Assembly (NCBI GenBank): GCA_017553325.1
Contig: JAFZMH010000002.1
Coordinates: 62,001 to 126,000 of the forward strand
Direction: 5' to 3'
Source of the DNA: Clostridia bacterium
GTDB lineage: Bacteria > Bacillota > Clostridia > Christensenellales > CAG-917
Length of the DNA stretch: 64,000 bases
This document shows, one piece after another, positions 1-7,648 of this stretch. The notes under the pieces are model-generated. The model was not told the DNA's origin, searched no databases, and saw only the letters and a list, made by a program, of their open reading frames with translations. The translations under genes were made by a program, and so were the position numbers. Numbering within the stretch: the stretch's first letter is position 1; each line of letters opens with the position of its first letter.

Positions 1-2
1 CC

Positions 3-689
3 GTCAAGCAGGCAATCGACTATATCGTCAGCCAAGAGGCGGAAAAGATGGTCGACCAAGACTCAATCGTGCAAGAAGCGCTTCAAAGAGCGGAACAGGA
101 CGGCGTCGTCTTCCTCGACGAAATCGACAAAATTGCAGGTGACAAGGGCGGAAACAGCCAAGGTCACGACGTATCTCGCGAGGGCGTACAGCGCGACATT
201 TTGCCGATAGTCGAAGGCAGCACCGTTCAAACCAAATACGGCTCTATCCGCACGGACTTCGTGTTGTTTATCGCCGCGGGCGCTTTCCACATTTCGCGTA
301 TGGAAGACTTGATCCCTGAACTGCAAGGCAGATTCCCGATTCGCGTCGAACTTGACAATTTGACTGAGGACGACTTCGTCAAGATTTTGACGGAACCCGA
401 CAACGCGGTGCTCAAACAGTACAAAGAACTCTTGGGCGTGGACGGCGTATCGCTTGAATTCGACGACGACGCTATAAGAGAGATAGCGCGGGTTTCCTTC
501 ATTGAAAACGAGAACAGCGAAAACTTGGGCGCAAGACGTCTGCACGCCGTGCTTGAAAGCCTTCTAAAAGACGTTCTCTACGAGGCGGACGACAACGTGA
601 CGAAAGAGGTGCACATCGACAAAGCTTACGTCGAGGCGCATCTCAGCGGAGCGCTCAAAGAAAGAAATCTCCAAAAGTATATTTTGTAA
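3..689 (+). CDS. hslU: ATP-dependent protease ATPase subunit HslU (3' part)
   Basis: This is the C-terminal part of the AAA+ unfoldase that feeds substrates to the HslV peptidase in the cytoplasm. The frame is open from the left window edge, so the Walker A region is missing. Visible are the Walker B segment (VFLDEIDKI, early in the fragment), the sensor-1/arginine-finger stretch around [15 protein letters not shown] and the sensor-2 motif LGARRL near the end, followed by the family's short C-terminal tail ending in ILKYIL-like residues (QKYIL). ClpX can be confused with HslU but keeps a zinc finger and a different C-terminus, and a separate clpX lies at 33.0 kb. A small GTAAAC/GTTTAC inverted repeat overlaps the stop codon. 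hisS follows after 39 bases. Confidence 0.95.
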   Translation, partial: VKQAIDYIVSQEAEKMVDQDSIVQEALQRAEQDGVVFLDEIDKIAGDKGGNSQGHDVSREGVQRDILPIVEGSTVQTKYGSIRTDFVLFIAAGAFHISRMEDLIPELQGRFPIRVELDNLTEDDFVKILTEPDNAVLKQYKELLGVDGVSLEFDDDAIREIARVSFIENENSENLGARRLHAVLESLLKDVLYEADDNVTKEVHIDKAYVEAHLSGALKERNLQKYIL

Positions 690-728
690 ACTTTGTTTAC
701 AACAAATCAATTCGTGATTAGGTGAATT

Positions 729-1970
729 ATGATAAACATTCCCAAAGGCACAAAAGATATGCTTCCGAGCGAGGCGTACAAGTGGCACTACGTCGAAAGA
801 ATAGCAAGAACCACGGCGGCAAATTTCGGGTTTAAAGAGATACGCACGCCGATGTTTGAACACACCGAACTCTTTTTGCGCGGCGTCGGCGAGACCACCG
901 ACATCGTGACGAAGGAGATGTACACCTTCGACGACAAGGGCGGCAGGTCATTGACTCTCCGTCCCGAAGGCACGGCTGGCGTTGCGAGATGCTTCATCGA
1001 AAACGGCTTGCAACAGGGCGTTATGCCGATGAAAGCCTACTATCTCTCCTCGGCTTTCCGCTATGAAAAACCGCAAAACGGAAGACTCAGAGAACACCAT
1101 CAATTCGGCGTCGAATGTTTTGGCAGCGAGAGTCCCGCGGCAGACGCGGAGATTATTTCGCTTGCGGACACTTTCCTGAGGAACGTGGGGCTTGAAAGTT
1201 TGGAACTCAACCTCAACAGCATAGGTTGTCCGACCTGTCGTGCCGCTTACAACAAGGCTTTGAAGGCGTATATCGGCGAGAATCTCCAAAATATGTGCGC
1301 GCAGTGCCAAGCGAGATTTGACAAGAACCCGCTCCGCATTCTCGACTGCAAAGAGGAAAAGTGCAAGGCGATAACCGCAAACGCGCCCAAAATTCTCGAC
1401 TATCTCTGCGACGATTGCAAGGCTCACTTCGAAGAAGTGCAAAATATTCTCGCGAGCCTCGGCATAAAGTTTACCGTCAACCCCGGCATAGTGCGCGGAC
1501 TCGACTACTATACGAGAACGGTGTTCGAGTTTATCTCCACCGATATAGGCGCGCAAGGGACCGTCTGCGGCGGTGGGAGATACAACAACCTCGTCGAGGA
1601 AGTCGGCGGAAAGCCGACCCCTGCGGTAGGTTTCGGACTCGGGCTCGAAAGGCTCTTGCTCGTGCTTGAAAACACGAATTGTTTAAAAGCCGAAGAAGAG
1701 AGCGTCGATTATTATTTCGCTCCGCTCGGCGACGGCGCAAAAGCGTTGTGCAGAGAAATCGTCTACTCTTTGAGAAGAAAAGGCGTGAGCGCGGAGACTG
1801 ACATCATGGACAGAAGCGTCAAGGCGCAGATGAAATACGCGGACAAAATCGGCGCGAAATACGTCGTCGTCATCGGCGACGACGAGATTGCAAAGGGCGT
1901 CGTTTCAGTCAAGAATATGGCGGACGGCACCTCCGTTGAAAAACCCGTTGACGATTTGAGAGCATTATGA
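729..1970 (+). CDS. hisS: Histidyl-tRNA synthetase
   Basis: This class II aminoacyl-tRNA synthetase charges tRNA-His in the cytoplasm. The 413-residue length is normal. Class II motif 2 is visible near residues 109-130 (FRYEKPQNGRLREHHQFG), the histidine-specific signature GLDYYTRTVFEF lies in the second half, and motif 3 is GFGLGLERL. An insertion with four cysteine pairs (CPTC, CAQC, DCKEEKC, CDDC) resembles the insertion in other clostridial HisRS proteins. The start is supported by an AGGTGA Shine-Dalgarno at 720-725. The stop overlaps the next start as ATGA, which indicates translational coupling to the RseC-like gene. Confidence 0.97.
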   Translation: MINIPKGTKDMLPSEAYKWHYVERIARTTAANFGFKEIRTPMFEHTELFLRGVGETTDIVTKEMYTFDDKGGRSLTLRPEGTAGVARCFIENGLQQGVMPMKAYYLSSAFRYEKPQNGRLREHHQFGVECFGSESPAADAEIISLADTFLRNVGLESLELNLNSIGCPTCRAAYNKALKAYIGENLQNMCAQCQARFDKNPLRILDCKEEKCKAITANAPKILDYLCDDCKAHFEEVQNILASLGIKFTVNPGIVRGLDYYTRTVFEFISTDIGAQGTVCGGGRYNNLVEEVGGKPTPAVGFGLGLERLLLVLENTNCLKAEEESVDYYFAPLGDGAKALCREIVYSLRRKGVSAETDIMDRSVKAQMKYADKIGAKYVVVIGDDEIAKGVVSVKNMADGTSVEKPVDDLRAL

Positions 1971-2464
1971 CCGAACGCGGCGTCGTTGTAAAAGTGAAAG
2001 GCAAGCGCGCCACGGTGCGTTTCGACAGGCGCAGTGCCTGCGACAGTTGCCATATGTGCGCTGTGACGAGAGACGGCATGAAAGTCGAGGTCGTCATCGA
2101 AAACACGCTCGGCGCAAACGTCGGCGACTTCGTCGAGGTCGAAATGGCGCAGAGGTTCGTGCTTACGGCGGCGATTATAGTATATCTCATTCCGCTCGCG
2201 CTCGTCGCGTTTGGGGTGGGACTCGGCGTATTGTTCAACGAGCTTACGCAAATACTACTTGCGGTGGGCGGACTCGTGCTCGGCTTCGTCATAGCGTTTT
2301 TGCTCGACCGCTTCGTAATAAAGAAGAAAAAGGGCTTCAGCCCGCAGATGAAAGCGATATGCCTGCAAACCGCGGACGAACACGTCTCGTCGAGCGCAGA
2401 AGCGCAGGACGACGAATACGTCTACGACGAGCAAGCGGAGCAACGAAATGACTCGCAAGAATAA
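1967..2464 (+). CDS. SoxR-reducing/RseC-family membrane protein
   Basis: This 165-residue protein matches the RseC/MucC-type SoxR-reducing family. It has an N-terminal beta-rich region with the cysteine cluster CDSCHMC near residues 25-31, then two adjacent hydrophobic segments (about residues 65-85 and 92-112), then a charged acidic cytoplasmic tail. In this family the cysteines are thought to take part in redox or sigma-regulator systems, and in clostridia the genes often sit near rnf or electron-transfer genes. The start overlaps the hisS stop by 4 bases, so it is probably co-translated. The acidic tail after about residue 125 is long. Family assignment is fairly secure; the physiological role here is unknown. 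Confidence 0.8.
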   Translation: MTERGVVVKVKGKRATVRFDRRSACDSCHMCAVTRDGMKVEVVIENTLGANVGDFVEVEMAQRFVLTAAIIVYLIPLALVAFGVGLGVLFNELTQILLAVGGLVLGFVIAFLLDRFVIKKKKGFSPQMKAICLQTADEHVSSSAEAQDDEYVYDEQAEQRNDSQE

Positions 2465-2485
2465 AACTGAATTATAGGTGAAGAT

Positions 2486-2806
2486 ATGGAACACAAGTAT
2501 TTGACTTTGGATGCAAAAAACTTTGACGAAACAGTGAAGGACGGCGTCGTGCTCGTCGATTTTTGGGCGACGTGGTGCGGTCCTTGCAAGATGCTCGCCC
2601 CGACGATTGAGGAACTCGCCGAAGATTACGAGGGCAGAGTCAAGGTCTGCAAAGTGGACGTGGACGAAAATCAAGGACTCGCAGTGCGTTTCGGCGTATT
2701 TTCGATTCCTACCGTGTTCATTTTGAAGGACGGCGTCATCGTAAAAAAGATAATCGGATTGTCCGACAAGGACGAGTACGCCGAGGTTTTGGACTCGCTT
2801 CTTTGA
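2486..2806 (+). CDS. trxA: Thioredoxin
   Basis: This is a classical 106-residue cytoplasmic thioredoxin that reduces protein disulfides, recharged by thioredoxin reductase. The active-site WCGPC lies at residues 30-34, and the conserved cis-proline is in the later SIPTVF segment. The Shine-Dalgarno AGGTGA is 5 bases upstream of the ATG. It follows the cysteine-cluster RseC-like gene by 21 bases, so the two may form a redox pair. Its stop codon (2804-2806) directly abuts the stop of the convergent minus-strand gene, leaving no room for an intergenic terminator. Confidence 0.96.
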   Translation: MEHKYLTLDAKNFDETVKDGVVLVDFWATWCGPCKMLAPTIEELAEDYEGRVKVCKVDVDENQGLAVRFGVFSIPTVFILKDGVIVKKIIGLSDKDEYAEVLDSLL

Positions 2807-3265
2807 TTATTTGAGCGAAAAATAGAGCCTGTTCATGGCGCATAACACCGTATAACCGGCAAACTCAATGGGACCGAAAAGGTCTTTGGGTTTGCTTTTT
2901 TCTTTCGTATTTTCCGCGTTTTGGACCTTCGCCTTTGAAAAGACGCTTGCGAAGGCGGGCATCATCTTTTCGATTTCACCTTTTTTGCTCATAAGGCTCA
3001 ATACGTTTTCAAACGGGGACGAAGGCTTTCTGTCGTCGCCGTTTTCTCCTCCGCCGTCGAAGGACGAAACGTCGACTCGCTCGCCTAAGCCGTTTTGAGA
3101 GGCGAAAGGCGAATTTGCGTGTGTTTTCCCGTTTTTCGCCTTATCACGTCGATTTTGGGCGTTTCGCGGCGTATTTTGCGGGTTTTGCGCGTGCGGCGCA
3201 GACGCGTTTGGCATTCTGCCAAAGAGTTCCGCTATATTTTTAAGCGCGTTCAAATCAAAATTCAT
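2807..3265 (-). CDS. Hypothetical protein, 152 aa
   Basis: I do not recognise this protein. It has a short N-terminal helix (DLNALKNIAELFG), a long polar, low-complexity, Asn/Lys/Ser-rich middle (about residues 20-95), and a conserved-looking C-terminus with SPFENVLSLMSKKGEIEKMMPAFASVFSKAK and a final aromatic stretch. No signal peptide or membrane segment is evident. A GAGGTG Shine-Dalgarno precedes the ATG at 3265. It is transcribed divergently from the 93-residue gene at 3329, sharing a 63-base promoter region. The neighbouring subtilase and this layout would suit a sporulation or stress role, but that is only inference. Confidence 0.7.
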   Translation of the reverse strand: MNFDLNALKNIAELFGRMPNASAPHAQNPQNTPRNAQNRRDKAKNGKTHANSPFASQNGLGERVDVSSFDGGGENGDDRKPSSPFENVLSLMSKKGEIEKMMPAFASVFSKAKVQNAENTKEKSKPKDLFGPIEFAGYTVLCAMNRLYFSLK

Positions 3266-3328
3266 CGTACACCTCGCCAGTTGTCACCTCCATAATATGC
3301 TCACATATATTGAACGTGCGGAGGAATT
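3266..3328. promoter_or_regulatory. Divergent intergenic region of two small genes
   Basis: This 63-base gap must hold both divergent promoters. It contains CATAATAT/ATATTATG and ATATAT elements. On the minus strand CATATTA resembles the -10 of SigF/SigG promoters, but no matching -35 is seen at the expected spacing. Both genes have clear Shine-Dalgarno sequences (GAGGTG for the minus gene, GGAGG for the plus gene). Which sigma factor drives them is undecided. Confidence 0.4.
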
Positions 3329-3610
3329 ATGAATTTTTGGGAAAGAAACGGGGACGGCTATAACGAGTATGACAATCAAAACGCCAACCGCACCGTGAAC
3401 GAGCGCGACTGGCGGGAAAGGATAGGAGAGTACGCAGGCAGGTCGCAGGACGAACTTATGCAGGAACTTTTGTCCACGGCGAGCAGGATGAAAGGCGAAG
3501 GCACTTTAACCGCGCGTGACCTCGACGATTTCTATTCGCGCGTGTCGGTATTTTTAAACGACGAGCAAAGAGCGCGCATGCGCGCTCTTATCGAGACGTT
3601 AAAACGGTAG
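3329..3610 (+). CDS. Hypothetical protein, 93 aa
   Basis: This is a small, highly charged protein of unknown function. The N-terminus is rich in Asn, Asp and Glu (NFWERNGDGYNEYDNQN), and the rest looks mainly helical, with a segment DELMQELLSTASRMKGEGTLT and a C-terminal helix ending in ALIETLKR. There is no signal peptide or membrane segment. A strong GGAGGAATT ribosome site fixes the start. The subtilase gene begins 3 bases after its stop, so the two are probably one transcript and translationally coupled. It may be a partner or regulator of the protease, which is inference from position only. Confidence 0.75.
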   Translation: MNFWERNGDGYNEYDNQNANRTVNERDWRERIGEYAGRSQDELMQELLSTASRMKGEGTLTARDLDDFYSRVSVFLNDEQRARMRALIETLKR

Positions 3611-3613
3611 CCT

Positions 3614-4726
3614 ATGTCGAAATTTGACCGGAATATTCTCTCGATACTCTCAAAGGACGCCCGCTTCGACGGAAAAATCGTTCGCGCGCTAGGCGTACAA
3701 GAAAAGACCGTTGCGCTCGTAAAAGTCCGCAACCCATTGCAACTTATTGCGCTTGAAAGGCGATTTCACGTTGTGAACGAGTATCCGTTTATCCGCTCGC
3801 TGGGAGTGGAGTGCGGGCTCAAAGAGGCGATAGAACTCGAGCGCATGGCGGAGGTCGAATACGTGAGTGGAGAGAGCAAAGTCTCCTGTTTGGAAACCGC
3901 GGGGCAGGCGAAGGACTGCGGACTTTCCTTCGTCTGCTCGAGCGGAAAATTGACGGGCAGAAACACGACGCTCTGCGTGATGGACACCGGCGTCTCTTTG
4001 CACAGCGATTTATCTATTCCAAAAGAAAGGATAGTGCATTTCATCGATATGATAGGCGAAGAAAAGACTCCGTACGACGACAACGGGCACGGCACGTTCG
4101 TCACGGGCGTTGCCATAGGCAACGGTGTGCTGTCGGGCAGGAGAATTTCAGGCGTCGCACCCGACGCAAACGTTATAGGGCTCAAAGTCATAGGCGGGGA
4201 CGGAGAGAGCGGGACTTTCAAAATTTTAGACGGTATGCAGTGGCTGTTCGACAACTTCCGTCAGTACGGCATAAACGTCGTGTGTATGAGTTTCGGCGCG
4301 GATCCGCTCGAATACGCCGACCCGTTGAAAGTCGGGGCGGAGATGCTGTCGAGAAGCGGACTTATAGTCGTGGCGGCGTCGGGAAACAGCGGGGAGAATA
4401 ACCTCAAATCTCCCGCGATTTCAAACGAGATTATTTCCGTCGGCGCGGTTGACGAAGAAGGGAGAATCGCCGAATTTACCTCGCGCGGAATTTTCAACGG
4501 CGCGTATCGTCCCGACGTCTATGCAAAAGGAGTAAACGTCAAGGGCATAAAGGGGGGCGGGACATACTCCACTATGACGGGAACGTCCGCTTCCGCTCCG
4601 TACGTCGCGGGCGCGTGTTGTCTCGTCTGCGAGAAATATCGCAATGTGACGCCGAATCAGGCAAAATCTTTGATTTTGTCGAGCTCGAAACTCGTGGACG
4701 GCAACTTTGTTTTCTCATTAGATTGA
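3614..4726 (+). CDS. Subtilisin-like serine protease (S8)
   Basis: This 370-residue protein is an S8 peptidase with an intact triad: Asp in VMDTGV (residue 124), His in NGHGTFVTG (159) and Ser in GTSASAP (325), with the oxyanion Asn in ASGNSG (258). Residues 1-110 form an extra N-terminal domain that could be an inhibitory propeptide. No signal peptide is visible, so it probably acts inside the cell, like intracellular subtilisins or the Csp germination proteases. It has no good Shine-Dalgarno and starts 3 bases after the preceding gene, suggesting translational coupling. Its last 9 bases overlap the 3' end of the convergent cysteine desulfurase gene. Confidence 0.9.
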   Translation: MSKFDRNILSILSKDARFDGKIVRALGVQEKTVALVKVRNPLQLIALERRFHVVNEYPFIRSLGVECGLKEAIELERMAEVEYVSGESKVSCLETAGQAKDCGLSFVCSSGKLTGRNTTLCVMDTGVSLHSDLSIPKERIVHFIDMIGEEKTPYDDNGHGTFVTGVAIGNGVLSGRRISGVAPDANVIGLKVIGGDGESGTFKILDGMQWLFDNFRQYGINVVCMSFGADPLEYADPLKVGAEMLSRSGLIVVAASGNSGENNLKSPAISNEIISVGAVDEEGRIAEFTSRGIFNGAYRPDVYAKGVNVKGIKGGGTYSTMTGTSASAPYVAGACCLVCEKYRNVTPNQAKSLILSSSKLVDGNFVFSLD

Positions 4727-5839
4727 GCGCATTATGCTTTCGAGCAGTGCCGAGGTCGTCAGAATCTCCTTGTCCGTGTTGTCAACGCCGACGCTTATTC
4801 TCACCGCGCCTTGACGAGTCGTTCCCAAGTGTTCGTGGACGAGGGGAGCGCAGTGCAGTCCCGCGCGAACGGCGACGCCGTTATCGGACAGTTTGCCTGC
4901 GACGTAAGTGCTGTCCAAGTCTTTTAAATTGAAGGAAACAACTCCGCATCCCGTCTCTTTGGAATAGACTGTTGCACCTATATCTTCGAGATTATAAATC
5001 AAGTTATTCGATAATCTAACTATATGTTTTTTGATAAATTTCAACTTGTCGTAAGTCCACTTCGCGCCTTCGAGAAGCGCGGAAATGCCGCCTGAAAACA
5101 TCGTCCCCGCTTCAAACGATTCGGGGTATTCCGCGTCAGGCAAAAGTTCTTGGGAATGCGTTCCCGTCCCGCCGTAGAGGAGAGGCGTGAGCAGAACGTC
5201 GTTGCGCACCGCGAGAAATCCCGTGCCCTGCAAGCCGTGAAGCCCCTTATGACCGGGGCAGGCGAGCATATCGATTCCAAATCGGGACAGATCGACGTCG
5301 AGATACGGCACGCACTGCGCTCCGTCCACTATAAATCTTGCGTTGTTGTCTCTTGCTATTTTGCCCGTTTCTTCAAGGTCGAGCGTGGCTCCCGTCACGT
5401 TGCACGCTCCGCCAAAAACGAAAGCGTCAGCCGTTTTCGCCGCGTCTTTAATATCTTTGATATTAAGTTTGTGCTCTGCGTTTTGCGATAGCACTGTCAG
5501 TTTTATTTTTCCTTTGTTTGCAAGACGATACAGGGGACGCAAGACGGAGTTGTGTTCGTTCTTTGACGTGACTACGTGTTCTCCGCCTTTGATCGTTCCG
5601 AAAATCGCAAGGTTCAAAGCTTCCGTGCAGTTTTTAGTGAAAGCAATAGAATATTCGTCGCTACCGCCAAGTTTTTGCAAGAGATATTGCCTGCAATTTT
5701 CAATTCTTATACTCTTTGCAACCGCCTCGTCGTGTCCGCTTCTCCCTGCGTTTGCGGAGTGCAAAATATCAAAATTCAAAGCATCTAACACGGTTTTTGG
5801 TTTGAACCGTGAGGTCGCCGCATTGTCAAGATAAATCAT
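4718..5839 (-). CDS. Cysteine desulfurase-family aminotransferase (class V)
   Basis: This PLP enzyme probably removes sulfur (or selenium) from cysteine for carrier proteins. The 373-residue product starts at MIYLDNAATS; the frame continues upstream, but a GGTGG ribosome site and the family's usual N-terminus favour the ATG at 5839. The PLP lysine is in CPGHKGLHG and the catalytic cysteine in GLHCAPLVHEHLGT. NAATSRFKPK and the SKNEHNSVLRP histidine also fit the IscS/Csd group. The divergent neighbour encodes a DUF3343 protein, a proposed Se/S carrier, so the two may act together. Which specific subfamily it belongs to cannot be settled by eye. Confidence 0.9.
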   Translation of the reverse strand: MIYLDNAATSRFKPKTVLDALNFDILHSANAGRSGHDEAVAKSIRIENCRQYLLQKLGGSDEYSIAFTKNCTEALNLAIFGTIKGGEHVVTSKNEHNSVLRPLYRLANKGKIKLTVLSQNAEHKLNIKDIKDAAKTADAFVFGGACNVTGATLDLEETGKIARDNNARFIVDGAQCVPYLDVDLSRFGIDMLACPGHKGLHGLQGTGFLAVRNDVLLTPLLYGGTGTHSQELLPDAEYPESFEAGTMFSGGISALLEGAKWTYDKLKFIKKHIVRLSNNLIYNLEDIGATVYSKETGCGVVSFNLKDLDSTYVAGKLSDNGVAVRAGLHCAPLVHEHLGTTRQGAVRISVGVDNTDKEILTTSALLESIMRSI

Positions 5840-5970
5840 ATTCCACCGTCTTTTCAATATAAGACTATGAGAAAAAAACAAATATGTTGTGCGCTTTCTT
5901 TTCGGTTTTAACGGAAATTCGCAAAAAATCATATATTTGATGAGAGCGGCTACATAAAATAGGAGGGAGT

Positions 5971-6219
5971 ATGAGAGAATTTTTTGTTGCGTTCCGCTCG
6001 CGTGCCGAAGCGATACGCTTTTACGAGGCACTTTTGAATTATCACATAGGGTGCAAGGTCATCAACACGCCGTCCTCGGCGGGACTTGGGTGCGGTCTGT
6101 CGGTGAAACTCTTTGCAAAAGACATGGGACAGGCGAAAATAGTTTTGGAGAGGGGGAAGTTTGCTTCCGCCGTCGGCTTCTACTATTTTTCAAACAACGG
6201 CAAGGCGATAAGATTATAA
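5971..6219 (+). CDS. DUF3343 protein (putative Se/S carrier-like)
   Basis: This 82-residue protein matches the DUF3343 family, annotated as putative Se/S-carrier-like. Features are the N-terminal FVAFRSRAEAIRFYEALL, the segment CKVINTPSSAGLGCGLSVKL with the family's cysteines, and a C-terminal FYYF. A strong AGGAGGG ribosome site lies just upstream. It is divergent from the cysteine desulfurase gene, a pairing that suggests persulfide or selenide transfer. The sequence directly after its stop changes character to AT-rich mobile-type DNA, so any original downstream partner may have been displaced. Confidence 0.85.
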   Translation: MREFFVAFRSRAEAIRFYEALLNYHIGCKVINTPSSAGLGCGLSVKLFAKDMGQAKIVLERGKFASAVGFYYFSNNGKAIRL

Positions 6220-6221
6220 GT

Positions 6222-6539
6222 CGCCTTCTACATATTCTAACTGACGGAAAACCTTATAATCTTGGGGTTGTTGACAATTATCAACACGGCGACGGCGATC
6301 CGGACAATTACGAAAATTACGGTATTAATGAGGAGTGGTGGAATAATTTTTGGGAAGAGTTGCAAGAGTGGCTCAAAATCATATTGATTATTCTCGGCGT
6401 GATTTTGATTTGCGTCATATTGTATTTCTTGGCTCCGGTGATAAAGTTCATTTTCAAAATCATTATTGCTCCGTTTAAGTGGATTTTTGGACGGACTGCC
6501 AAAGGCAGACAAAAACACAAAAATAAAAAACAAAGGTGA
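6222..6539 (+). pseudogene. 5'-truncated membrane protein fragment
   Basis: This open frame has no ATG, GTG or TTG start with a ribosome site in its unique part. Reading in from the DUF3343 gene it gives a Gly/Asp/Asn-rich stretch (HGDGDPDNYENYG), a Trp-rich amphipathic helix (EEWWNNFWEELQEWL), one or two hydrophobic segments and a Lys/Arg-rich tail. This looks like the C-terminal end of a larger virion or conjugation protein whose front was lost at the junction near 6220. The next gene begins 3 bases after its stop with an AAGGTGAATT ribosome site, showing that the original operon layout survives. Confidence 0.55.
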
Positions 6540-6542
6540 ATT

Positions 6543-6836
6543 ATGGCAAAGAAAAAGAAACAGCAACAAAGCAAACATATTTCTGCTCCGTATCCGCATT
6601 TTCGATATTACAGAAAAAATCATCATCCGGCATTGATTGTCGGCGAGCAACCTATTGACGAATATCGCTATCGAAAAGTTATGCACAGCGATAAGGACGG
6701 CAGACATTTGAATGAAAAAGTCGAGCCGAATCCAAATAAAAAGGATAAACGTCCGATGTATATTGCAAAAAGGGTTAGACACGACAAAAAGTCAAATTTC
6801 GAAGACCGTCCGCTTCCTTGGAAATATAAAAAATAA
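6543..6836 (+). CDS. Small basic protein of mobile-element type, 97 aa
   Basis: This 97-residue, Lys/Arg/His-rich soluble protein has no membrane segment. It contains AKKKKQQQSKH at the N-terminus, a central segment YRKVMHSDKDGRHLNEKVEPNP and a C-terminal LPWKYKK. Its composition would suit nucleic-acid binding, but no known domain is recognised. The ribosome site AAGGTGAATT precedes the ATG. The stop codon is built into the left arm of a 10-bp hairpin (6835-6859). From memory, similar small proteins occur in gut Firmicutes mobile elements; a database search is needed to confirm this. Confidence 0.6.
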   Translation: MAKKKKQQQSKHISAPYPHFRYYRKNHHPALIVGEQPIDEYRYRKVMHSDKDGRHLNEKVEPNPNKKDKRPMYIAKRVRHDKKSNFEDRPLPWKYKK

Positions 6837-6859
6837 AGTGGAGAATCAATCTCCACTTT
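6835..6859 (+). terminator. Hairpin at end of small-gene pair
   Basis: A perfect 10-bp stem (AAAGTGGAGA / TCTCCACTTT) with a 5-base loop begins at the stop codon of the 97-residue gene. There is no T-run behind it, so it may be a weak terminator or an RNA-stabilising structure. Confidence 0.45.
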
Positions 6860-6974
6860 GTGGCGGCCGTCAGGATTTTGACCGAAGTCTCACCGAGATT
6901 TTGTTTCGTTTGAAACTCACGCCTTAAAGAGTTGAACATCGCTGTGAAACTCTTTGTGCATTGATTATATATGA

Positions 6975-7001
6975 CAGTTTGACGAAAGTCAACTGATTTT
7001 T
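6975..7001 (+). terminator. Hairpin with T-run ahead of the 30-aa gene
   Basis: CAGTT-T-GAC, loop GAAA, GTC-AACTG forms an 8-bp stem with one bulge, followed by ATTTTT. It lies 20 bases before the 30-residue gene and could be a terminator or attenuator. A second inverted repeat, AAAGAGTT / AACTCTTT, lies just upstream at about 6926-6957. Confidence 0.4.
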
Positions 7002-7022
7002 ACAAAAAGGGGGTTTAACTCT

Positions 7023-7115
7023 ATGAAGATTGCAAAAGGCATACTTGCTCTTGTCTTCCTCGCCGTCATCTATGTTGTTGTGCGATACTTTGTTTTCATA
7101 GGGCAACTGATATGA
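7023..7115 (+). CDS. Single-pass membrane peptide, 30 aa
   Basis: This very short gene encodes MKIAKGILALVF, a continuous hydrophobic helix, then a short tail VRYFVFIGQLI. An AAAGGGGG ribosome site lies 8 bases upstream of the ATG. Its TGA overlaps the next gene's ATG as ATGA (7112-7115), typical of coupled genes and a good sign that it is real. Its size and single membrane helix resemble small coat or accessory proteins of filamentous phages, but a membrane peptide of a conjugation module is equally possible. Confidence 0.6.
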   Translation: MKIAKGILALVFLAVIYVVVRYFVFIGQLI

Positions 7116-7648
7116 AAAAGTTCCTCAAAAAGATAGATTACCGTCATTATATTTGTGTCGGCATAACACTTGTGTTTATGCTGATCTCCGGGCTATGTTT
7201 TCCGTATGCCTTCCCTCGCCTTTTTGAAGCGTTGAGGGACTTCGGACTTTCTCTCGCTTATTATTTCACGGAGTTGTTCGGATTTGAAAACGCTGTCGTT
7301 CCGAGTGTCACTTCTATGACAAAAATGCCGTTCACTCTGACTGCTCGTATTCCGATAACTTGGGACGAGTTCAAAATCAAGTGGGAGTTGTATTGGCAAG
7401 CGTTTGCCAACGGACAAAACTTTGCAGATTTCTTTTCTTCGTTCAGAAAAGAACTCTTGATTTTGAGTTATGTCGTGACATTCGTCACTCCGTTGGTGGT
7501 GATTTTCGGTATCATCATTTCAAACGCCTTAAAAACATTTAAACGCGCGTTTTTTATCAAATTTTCAGAGAAAATTTTGCAAATTGCTCGCAAATTTGCT
7601 TTCCGCCTTGCCAAAACGCTTTATTTATGTAATAATATATTATTATGA
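7112..7648 (+). CDS. Membrane protein, likely N-terminal fragment of a larger mobile-element protein
   Basis: The 178-residue product starts with a basic KKFLKKIDYRHY, then a membrane helix (about residues 15-35), an external domain containing FGFENAVVPSV and ITWDEFKIKWELYWQAFANG, and a second membrane helix (about 130-155). The remaining 25 residues look unrelated and end by overlapping the nth start codon. This two-helix unit resembles the N-terminal anchor of larger transfer or assembly ATPases of mobile elements, so the gene may be cut off at about 7530. The start is coupled to the 30-residue gene by ATGA. It could instead be a complete small membrane protein. Confidence 0.5.
   Translation: MKKFLKKIDYRHYICVGITLVFMLISGLCFPYAFPRLFEALRDFGLSLAYYFTELFGFENAVVPSVTSMTKMPFTLTARIPITWDEFKIKWELYWQAFANGQNFADFFSSFRKELLILSYVVTFVTPLVVIFGIIISNALKTFKRAFFIKFSEKILQIARKFAFRLAKTLYLCNNILL

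Larger units (their letters stand above)
6222..7620 (+). mobile_element. Probable mobile-element remnant
   Basis: Between the DUF3343 gene and nth lies a patch that is visibly richer in A+T than its neighbours. It carries a headless membrane-protein frame, a 97-residue basic protein, a hairpin, a 30-residue membrane peptide and a 178-residue membrane protein that ends by running into nth. Small proteins with one or two membrane segments, tightly packed on one strand, recall modules of integrated filamentous-phage or conjugative elements. No integrase, replication gene or flanking repeat was found, so boundaries are approximate and the class of element is uncertain. Confidence 0.5.

Noticed and set aside
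686-700. GTAAAC-TTT-GTTTAC as the hslU terminator
   Set aside because: The stem is only 6 bp, AT-rich and not followed by a T-run; read-through to hisS is more likely.
5840-6031. 64-codon N-terminal extension of the cysteine desulfurase
   Set aside because: The extra residues are unlike the family, overlap the divergent gene's promoter and ribosome site, and a GGTGG site supports the internal ATG.
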